Shown piece by piece: positions 1 through 3,702 of a stretch of DNA of 5,099 nt. Numbering within the stretch: position 1 is the stretch's first letter; every line of letters begins with the position of its first letter. The translations under genes and the position numbers were made by a program. The notes beneath the pieces are model-generated. The model had not been told where the DNA came from and made no database searches. It saw only the letters and a list, made by a program, of their open reading frames with translations. The stretch is from an uncultured Terrimonas sp. (GTDB lineage: Bacteria; Bacteroidota; Bacteroidia; Chitinophagales; Chitinophagaceae): positions 1 through 5,099 of the forward strand of contig CAMPJQ010000253.1 of the NCBI GenBank assembly GCA_946886925.1, read 5' to 3'.

Positions 1-28
1 CCTGTAAGAAAAAAAATTGAAAAAGCCC

Positions 29-294
29 TCAAAAAACGGCTATACCCTTTGCTCCATTCTCAGCAAAAGTGATGTCTTTGGCAGAGCTGTTGCCTTTAAA
101 AGAAGCGTTACCTCCGGCATCATTTTTAAAGCCCGGGGCGTAGTAAGTTTTATCGCTGATTTGATAACGGACTTCCTTTAAATATTTAACAGCAATGGCC
201 TGGTTAATGCTGAGGGTATGAAATATTTTTTGCAAAGGATAAGAACTGATAGAATGAGCAGAAAGAACACTGATAGTATTGTCTTTTTTATCAT
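29..294 (-). pseudogene. Small membrane-anchored or secreted protein, frameshifted at an A6 run
   Basis: An ATG at 294-292 opens a typical signal peptide or membrane anchor: MIKK, then a hydrophobic stretch (residues about 5-21, ending LSVLILC), then KK. In that frame translation stops after 38 codons (TAA 180-178). The neighbouring frame is open from a TAA near 307 to the TGA at 31-29, and its sequence looks coding (for example YYAPGFKNDAGGNASFKG) but has no ATG. The frames meet at a run of six A on the minus strand (231-226). One extra A, or a -1 slip there, would give one continuous protein of 88 residues: N-terminal hydrophobic helix, a charged middle (VKYLKEVRYQISDK), and a Gly/Asn/Ser-rich tail ending KGIAVF. 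The Cys after the helix lacks a small residue before it, so a lipoprotein is not well supported. I do not recognise the family. It may be a decayed gene, a sequencing error, or a gene expressed by slippage. A weak AGCC/GGCT hairpin followed by T-rich DNA (41-10, minus) overlaps its 3' end. Confidence 0.45.
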
Positions 295-299
295 GAGTG

Positions 300-858
300 G
301 ATTAGTGAACTATGCGCCGCTGCTTCTAATGAGTGGGTTATCCGGTATCTGTAAAAAATCGCTGACACTACAACGGAGCAGTAAAATTCCACAGTCCACC
401 AGGTTGCCGCCTTTGCCGTCCTTAAAATCATATCAGCGGTTCATCTTTCGGTTTATTTTAAAGGAAGGCGTTGTTCAATCACGCTGAAGATGCATATCAT
501 CTCACTTCTTCGTGGCAACCCAGCCTTCACCGGGCACTTTAAATTCAGGGGTTTTGACAAAATGAATTAGAACGGTAACTGAGGTTCCGAAAGTGCAATA
601 ACGCGAAGCGGAAAGTGTGTGGAGATTGTTTTTAAAAAAACACCGGTGCCAATCACGCAAAAAGCGTGATGCAGACCTTGCATTTAAAGCAACCGGTCGA
701 AGATATTCGCATAGCAAGGACTGTGGACAAATATATAAATGGTTAAATAAACCATCGTGAAATGAAAAAGAAAGAACTGAATTATTTAGTCAAATTTAAT
801 TAAAAGCCTCCTGTGCTGATGGTAACTTTATAGCTTCGAACCGTACGGTATAATAACT
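300..858. other. Gene-poor, possibly decayed region
   Basis: No convincing intact gene is seen here on either strand. Two minus-strand stretches look mildly coding but lack good starts. One ends at 502 with the tail KTPEFKVPGEGWVATKK and has only a TTG start at 717. The other runs from about 432 to 310 (includes KDGKGGNLVDCGILLLR), opens directly after a stop and has no start codon. They could be remnants of degraded genes or chance. Plus-strand ORFs over the same DNA have unconvincing composition. A 13-codon ORF at 762-803 (MKKKELNYLVKFN) is too short to call. Two TAnnTTTG-like boxes face left (735-728 and 798-791), but neither has a -33 partner. Confidence 0.4.
652..670. repeat. Perfect 7-bp inverted repeat, A5 loop
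   Basis: ATCACGC (652-658) and GCGTGAT (664-670) are perfect inverted repeats around AAAAA. No T-run follows on either strand, so a terminator is unlikely. It lies in the gene-poor stretch upstream of the excisionase-like gene, and could be an operator dyad or a remnant of a dispersed palindromic repeat. A second, weaker hairpin lies nearby at 739-755 (ATGGTT/AACCAT around AAATA). Confidence 0.5.
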
Positions 859-1008
859 ATGTTATTTATTTTAGCAAGTGATTTGAAACTAGCGTGTCCG
901 CAATTTAAGTTTGTGGTAATCAGCAGTGAAGATGGAAACACAAACTTTGTAGACGCTCTTGTTGAATGCAGTAGGTTGATTTTTTTTAATTTAAACGGTG
1001 AAGAGTGA
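859..1008 (+). CDS. Candidate 49-aa small protein overlapping the excisionase-like gene
   Basis: An ATG at 859 opens 49 codons ending in TGA at 1006-1008. The last A of the stop is the first base of the ATG of the next gene (TGATG), the arrangement expected for translational coupling. The product has plausible composition: a hydrophobic start (MLFILASDLKLACPQFKF), then a strand- and helix-like stretch (VVISSEDGNTNFVDALVEC) and an acidic end (NLNGEE). The frame stays open upstream to a TAA at 823-825, with no better start. Against it, a promoter-like sequence lies inside the ORF (882-913), so the downstream gene may be transcribed without it. No family is recognised. It could be a leader or accessory gene of the element, a remnant, or chance. 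Confidence 0.3.
   Translation: MLFILASDLKLACPQFKFVVISSEDGNTNFVDALVECSRLIFFNLNGEE
882..913 (+). promoter_or_regulatory. Putative Bacteroidota promoter for the excisionase-like gene
   Basis: TTTG at 882-885 and TAAGTTTG at 906-913 are separated by 20 bases. This matches the known Bacteroidota primary sigma factor pattern of a -33 TTTG box and a -7 TAnnTTTG box. Transcription would start near 919-921, leaving a leader of roughly 88 bases before the ATG at 1008. Single TAnnTTTG boxes occur by chance in AT-rich DNA, including inside the next gene, so the paired spacing is the main support. Confidence 0.4.
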
Positions 1009-1247
1009 TGATGAAGCGAAATGATTTGGCAGTAATGAAAGCCATTGCTATCTGCCATAAGCCTTATTTGAAGCCGGAAGAGGCGATGGTATATTGTAAT
1101 CTTGGACGAACGCAACTGGCAAAAAAATGTGATGGATTTGGAGTATTCAAAAATAGCAGTGGCTACTACAAAAGAGAAGAGCTTGATTTGATGATGTCGG
1201 GCGGTCTGTCTTTAATTGAAAAGGCGCTACGCCACCATAAGCTATAA
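1008..1247 (+). CDS. Small winged-helix DNA-binding protein, excisionase (Xis)-like
   Basis: This 79-residue protein carries a compact MerR/excisionase-type helix-turn-helix at residues about 20-64. The pattern is YLKPEEAMVYCNLGRTQLAKK (first helix and recognition helix), then a wing (FGVFKNSSGYY), then a final helix beginning KREELDLMM. This is the layout YLtpeEAa.yL.vsR.tl...g....k..g..r...eeLd of small recombination directionality factors and excisionase-family regulators. Its position, facing a tyrosine recombinase with 54 bases between the stop codons, suggests that it binds the attachment region or the integrase promoter and favours excision; this is inferred from context. Possible starts are GTG 1005, ATG 1008 and ATG 1011, with an in-frame stop at 999-1001 just upstream. 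ATG 1008 is chosen because it overlaps the preceding stop as TGATG. It could instead be a plain transcriptional regulator of the element. Confidence 0.7.
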   Translation: MMKRNDLAVMKAIAICHKPYLKPEEAMVYCNLGRTQLAKKCDGFGVFKNSSGYYKREELDLMMSGGLSLIEKALRHHKL

Positions 1248-1258
1248 TAAGATACCAT

Positions 1259-1287
1259 AAAATGCCGGCTTTTGGTCCGGCATTTTT
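1259..1287 (+). terminator. Shared hairpin terminator between convergent genes
   Basis: AAAATGCCGG (1259-1268) pairs perfectly over 10 bp with CCGGCATTTT (1277-1286) around an 8-base loop. TTTTT (1283-1287) makes a good intrinsic terminator for the plus-strand excisionase-like gene ending at 1247. Read from the minus strand it ends in TTTTATGG, so it can also serve the integrase gene, whose stop is at 1302-1304, though less strongly. Confidence 0.85.
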
Positions 1288-1301
1288 GCGTCAACCTGGT
1301 G

Positions 1302-2396
1302 TCAGTAGCCTGCTATGTTTTTGTCAAACGCTGGCAATTTGGCGATCGCGGCCTGCTGGTCTTTGGGTCGGTGTCGCTTGTAGGTATCATTTACATACCT
1401 GGTAGTTGTATGGCCCAGCAACAAAGCGACCGTGGCGGTATCTACCTGTTCATCCTGCAGAAGAATTGAAAAGCTGAGCCGTGCAGAGCTCCAGGTAATA
1501 TATTTTTCAATACCGGCCACGGTAATCCACTGAGATATCAGTTTATTCGCGCCATCAGCTGTCGGAAGTTCGAATACCCTGCCTACAGGCGCCTCCACCT
1601 GGAATCGCTCTTTTCTTTTATCGAGGATTGCTTTTGCTATAGGATGGAGCGTAAGTATAACCGGTTCACCCGTTTTTTGTTGTATCAGCCTGGTCCTGAT
1701 CGTGTCCGTCCCCATATCTGACCAGCTGAGGGATTTAACATCCACCCACCTTAACCCCGTGTAGCAGCAAAAAATAAAAGCCTCCCGTACCTGCTCGTTC
1801 AGGCAGGGGGTTTTTAACAAGCTAAGGTATTCAGTTACCTCCAGGTGCTGTTTTAATTTACGCTTTTTACCTGCCTTTGCTTTTATTTCATCTGCCGGGT
1901 TCCATCGAAAATAGCCCTGTTTGGTGGCCGCCCGGAGCATACGCTTGAATTCTGAAAAGTAATTCATGGGTGTATCCCCGTTAAAATTATCCAATAAATA
2001 GTTCCTGTAACGAAGGCAAAGTTCTTCGGTAACTTCTCCGGGAATTAGCTGTTTTTTCCTGATAAATGTTTTGAAATGGTTGAAGCTATTTTGGAGGTGC
2101 CGTTTTCCGGTTCGCATGTTATTTGCAACAAACTCCTCAAAAAAATCCAGGAAGTTTTGTTTGTACCGATGAGCGGGAATATAACCCATTCCAATGGACT
2201 GACGATCTAAAATAAGCTGCGACCGCTTAAGTTCCAGCATGGCCAGCACCTCCTTGTTATGATTTTTTTCTACCTGGGATTTGGGGTGCGCGTAAGTAAA
2301 CATGCCTGCGCTCATTCTATCCTTTGAACCGCGTCCCCATATAAACCGGTAGTAAATTTTCTTTGCGTTGGCAGATAATCTTTCCTCTATAATCAT
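1302..2396 (-). CDS. Tyrosine recombinase / phage-type integrase
   Basis: This 364-residue site-specific recombinase is of normal length for the Bacteroidota integrases of integrative elements. Residues about 1-65 look like an arm-type DNA-binding domain. Residues about 75-170 form the helical SAM-like core-binding domain (FLDFFEEFVANNMRTGKRH onwards). Residues about 180-350 are the catalytic domain. Visible catalytic residues are Arg216 (YTGLRWVDV), Lys241 (QQKTGEP), Arg306 (SSARLSFS), His329 (LLLGHTTT) and the nucleophile Tyr339 (NDTYKRH). The His usually three residues before the second Arg is Ser303 here. The gene starts at ATG 2396, about 170 bp past the 3' end of tRNA-Leu and pointing away from it, as expected for an enzyme that inserts an element into that tRNA gene. 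It converges on the excisionase-like gene and shares its terminator. No frameshift or truncation is seen. No clear TAnnTTTG promoter was found upstream. Confidence 0.95.
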   Translation of the reverse strand: MIIEERLSANAKKIYYRFIWGRGSKDRMSAGMFTYAHPKSQVEKNHNKEVLAMLELKRSQLILDRQSIGMGYIPAHRYKQNFLDFFEEFVANNMRTGKRHLQNSFNHFKTFIRKKQLIPGEVTEELCLRYRNYLLDNFNGDTPMNYFSEFKRMLRAATKQGYFRWNPADEIKAKAGKKRKLKQHLEVTEYLSLLKTPCLNEQVREAFIFCCYTGLRWVDVKSLSWSDMGTDTIRTRLIQQKTGEPVILTLHPIAKAILDKRKERFQVEAPVGRVFELPTADGANKLISQWITVAGIEKYITWSSARLSFSILLQDEQVDTATVALLLGHTTTRYVNDTYKRHRPKDQQAAIAKLPAFDKNIAGY

Positions 2397-2440
2397 AGTA
2401 ATTTTGTTTATGTCCTATGCCACAAACAAAAGACCAAAAG

Positions 2441-2459
2441 TGTGGGAACAACTGTGGGA
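2441..2459. repeat. Direct repeat TGTGGGA x2, 12-bp period, next to integrase start
   Basis: TGTGGGA occurs at 2441-2447 and 2453-2459, in the 170-bp gap between the integrase start and the tRNA 3' end. Close by, AAGCGG repeats with a 10-bp period (2487-2492, 2497-2502), followed by A-tracts (2493-2498, 2504-2511, 2519-2524, 2526-2530). Short direct repeats in this position are what integrase arm-type sites or Xis sites look like, but binding is inferred from location only. Confidence 0.35.
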
Positions 2460-2527
2460 GCTTTAAGGGAACAAAGCAGTGAAAACAAGCGGAAAAAAGC
2501 GGCAAAAAAAAGCATGTTAAAAAATAA

Positions 2528-2559
2528 AAACCCCTGAAAATCAATGATTTAAGGGGTTT
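2528..2559 (-). terminator. Intrinsic terminator of tRNA-Leu
   Basis: On the minus strand AAACCCCT (2559-2552) pairs with AGGGGTTT (2535-2528). An inner AAATC/GATTT stem sits around a three-base loop, and the T-run continues past the hairpin (TTTTTATTTTTT). It begins seven bases past the tRNA discriminator base, so it most likely ends tRNA transcription. It lies between the tRNA and the integrase and should shield the integrase gene from read-through. Confidence 0.85.
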
Positions 2560-2565
2560 CTAATG

Positions 2566-2610
2566 TGCCCAAGACTGGATTCGAACCAGCACGCCGTTTC
2601 CAGCGCTACC
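2566..2610 (-). other. Probable attachment site (tRNA 3' half), approximate extent
   Basis: Tyrosine recombinases of tRNA-targeting islands usually recombine within the anticodon or T arm and restore the tRNA 3' end. An integrase reads away from this tRNA with no other gene between, so one att copy should overlap the tRNA 3' half. I found no second copy of this sequence elsewhere in the window, so the exact ends cannot be set. The matching copy is expected left of position 1. Confidence 0.4.
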
Positions 2611-2649
2611 ACCTCAAGGTAGTGCGTCTACCAGTTTCGCCACCTGGGC
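2566..2649 (-). tRNA. tRNA-Leu(GAG)
   Basis: An 84-base class II tRNA is read on the minus strand. The acceptor stem GCCCAGG pairs with CUUGGGC (one G-U), with discriminator A at 2566. The anticodon stem CUACC/GGUAG encloses the loop UUGAGGU with anticodon GAG. A long variable arm (CGCUG GAAA CGGCG) is typical of tRNA-Leu, and the T arm is GCUGG UUCGAAU CCAGU. The 3' CCA is not encoded; the next bases are CAT. The gene is intact. The integrase gene directly past its 3' end makes this tRNA the probable integration target. Confidence 0.95.
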
Positions 2650-2672
2650 ATCCGCCTGCTTTGAAGCGGTTG

Positions 2673-2680
2673 CAAATGTA
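2673..2680 (-). promoter_or_regulatory. Putative -7 promoter element of tRNA-Leu
   Basis: Read on the minus strand this is TACATTTG, matching the Bacteroidota -7 consensus TAnnTTTG. It ends 23 bases before the mature tRNA 5' end, so transcription would start about 15-18 bases upstream of the tRNA. No good TTTG box was found at the expected -33 distance. Confidence 0.45.
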
Positions 2681-2715
2681 AGGATTTTTGGAATATTGAA
2701 GGTTGTCTGCATGCA

Positions 2716-3432
2716 TTATTCAAACCGGATGGAACGAAATTTTTTAAATTCATGAAAAGACCGCTTTACCGGCGACCACGACCATTTGATCATACTGCCG
2801 CTGTCGTAATCCAGTCTGCAAAAATTGGCGTTCCATACGGTGCCGCTTTTTGGCGGAATATTGCTTAAAGGACTGAGCAGGCTGTAGGGGAAGAACAATT
2901 CTGCGCTCCAGGAACGGATAGCCGCGCCAGCCTGCATTTGTCCCCCTTCTGTATGTACGTTCTTCTTTACTTTTCTTTCTCCGGTGTAATGCCAGGGTAC
3001 CCAGCCATAGGCTCCACTCTTTAAATTGGGAATTAACAATACAAGCTCTTTGTTTAACGGGCTGATCTCGTATTCAAAGTATAAGGGTGTTGAAGGATCC
3101 GGGTGAAAGAACACTTCAAATACATCGGCATTAAAAAGATTATCGAAGTCGTTTTCAAATGTGCTGGTAATTTTTTCGTCTTCCCCGCTGAACAATACAT
3201 ATATGCCCTTTGCTGAGTAGAGAATTTTATATTTTGTTTCATACTGTTTGCCCTCATCTATCTGATGAAGGGTTATCCAGTTTGTTTTTTTCCATTCCGC
3301 ATTTTCTCCCTTGCCGGTTATGGCAAAATCGGTACAACGTTTAACCAGCAGGGCCCCGGCGCTATTCGCGGGTTCCTGTGCAAACAAACTACTGCAGGAA
3401 AAAATAAACAGAAGCAGTGAATAAATTTTCAT
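2716..3432 (-). CDS. Secreted CBM9-like carbohydrate-binding domain protein
   Basis: A 238-residue protein with a signal peptide (MKIYSLLLFIFSCSSLFAQ, cleavage likely near residues 18-19). The mature part is one beta-sandwich domain resembling the carbohydrate-binding family 9 (CBM9_1/DOMON-like) proteins of Bacteroidota. Visible features are AEWKKTNW (residues 45-52), the strand YKILYSAKGIYVLFSGED, the hallmark NADVFEVFFHPDPSTPLYFEYEISPLN region (101-127), WSAELFFPYSLL (175-186) and the end NANFCRLDYD...KWSWSP..RSFHEFKKFRSIRF. Trp144, Trp147, Trp217 and Trp219 are candidate ligand contacts by analogy; this is not proven. No catalytic domain is attached. Such proteins are exported and probably bind glycans, possibly aiding the large beta-rich protein encoded 270 bp upstream on the same strand. 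The gap and its repeats make a single operon uncertain. The start is fixed by the signal peptide. Confidence 0.8.
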   Translation of the reverse strand: MKIYSLLLFIFSCSSLFAQEPANSAGALLVKRCTDFAITGKGENAEWKKTNWITLHQIDEGKQYETKYKILYSAKGIYVLFSGEDEKITSTFENDFDNLFNADVFEVFFHPDPSTPLYFEYEISPLNKELVLLIPNLKSGAYGWVPWHYTGERKVKKNVHTEGGQMQAGAAIRSWSAELFFPYSLLSPLSNIPPKSGTVWNANFCRLDYDSGSMIKWSWSPVKRSFHEFKKFRSIRFE

Positions 3433-3462
3433 AACCGGAATATTAGGTAAAGCAGATTTGTG

Positions 3463-3496
3463 GTTTATCGTTTGTAGTTTATTGTATTCGTTTCGG
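3463..3496. repeat. Degenerate heptad tandem repeat GTTTnnn
   Basis: On the plus strand the units GTTTATC, GTTTGTA, GTTTATT, GTATTC (one base short) and GTTTCGG follow each other directly. The array begins about 30 bp upstream of the CBM9-like gene start, in its probable promoter region. Imperfect A/T-rich heptads like this look like slippage products and may vary in copy number between strains. Confidence 0.5.
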
Positions 3497-3618
3497 ATTT
3501 CAGATTTTCTTTTTCGAATTTGATGCTTATTTGTCTTTTGTATTTTGGTTCCTGGCGCTTTGTATTCTCCCAGAATTTAAGGCTTCGGATTTAACATGTG
3601 AAATTCATCCGCGGTCTG

Positions 3619-3634
3619 ATCCGCCGCGGCGGAT
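3619..3634. repeat. Perfect 16-bp GC-rich palindrome
   Basis: ATCCGCCGCGGCGGAT reads the same on both strands, in otherwise AT-rich intergenic DNA. It sits in the 270-bp gap between two minus-strand genes and just before a second palindromic cluster (3656-3675). The combination with AAATTT-rich spacers resembles the dispersed intergenic palindromic repeats seen in several Bacteroidota genomes; that comparison is from memory and is not verified here. Confidence 0.6.
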
Positions 3635-3655
3635 ACCGGCCGCTACATTCTCAAA

Positions 3656-3675
3656 CCAGCCTGCCGGCTGGCAGG
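3656..3675. repeat. Two overlapping, mutually exclusive hairpins
   Basis: CCAGCC (3656-3661) can pair with GGCTGG (3666-3671). Shifted by four bases, CCTGCC (3660-3665) can pair with GGCAGG (3670-3675). Each stem is six GC-rich base pairs with a four-base loop, and only one can form at a time. The site lies 28-47 bases past the stop of the 3703-5099 gene, so on the minus strand it may act as a weak terminator or 3' end stabiliser (stem, then TTTG). It may equally be part of a mobile repeat unit with the palindrome at 3619-3634. Confidence 0.6.
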
Positions 3676-3702
3676 TTTTCAAATTTCCACATTTCAAATT
3701 AA

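Noticed and set aside
293..336. Direct repeat ATGAGTGG (293-300 and 329-336)
   Set aside because: Two 8-bp copies 36 bases apart with little flanking similarity; this is not enough to call an operator or recombination site.
218..487. 89-codon plus-strand ORF
   Set aside because: It is antisense to the more protein-like minus frames at 29-294, and its composition and lack of context do not support it.
502..717. 71-codon minus-strand ORF as an intact gene
   Set aside because: The only start is a TTG, and the first half (many Arg, Ser, Cys) does not look like protein; only the last 25-30 residues look coding, so it is mentioned only as a possible remnant.
728..735. TATATTTG on the minus strand as a promoter
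   Set aside because: It fits the -7 pattern but has no TTTG box at 19-21 bases upstream and no clear gene downstream; similar boxes occur by chance in this AT-rich DNA.
835..842. TTCGAACC matching the T-loop region of tRNA-Leu, as a possible second attachment site
   Set aside because: Only eight bases match and the flanks differ completely. The core is nearly self-complementary and the length is compatible with chance; a real tRNA att repeat should be longer and reach the tRNA 3' end.
828..1115. 95-codon minus-strand ORF
   Set aside because: It is antisense to the 49-codon ORF and the excisionase-like gene, and its composition is poor.
1148..1155. TAnnTTTG box on the minus strand inside the excisionase-like gene
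   Set aside because: It lies within a coding region with no minus-strand gene to serve; kept only as a reminder that single boxes occur by chance.
2317..2544. 75-codon minus-strand ORF upstream of and overlapping the integrase start
   Set aside because: It is in another frame, runs through the tRNA terminator and has a Phe/Cys-rich composition typical of chance reading of T-rich DNA.
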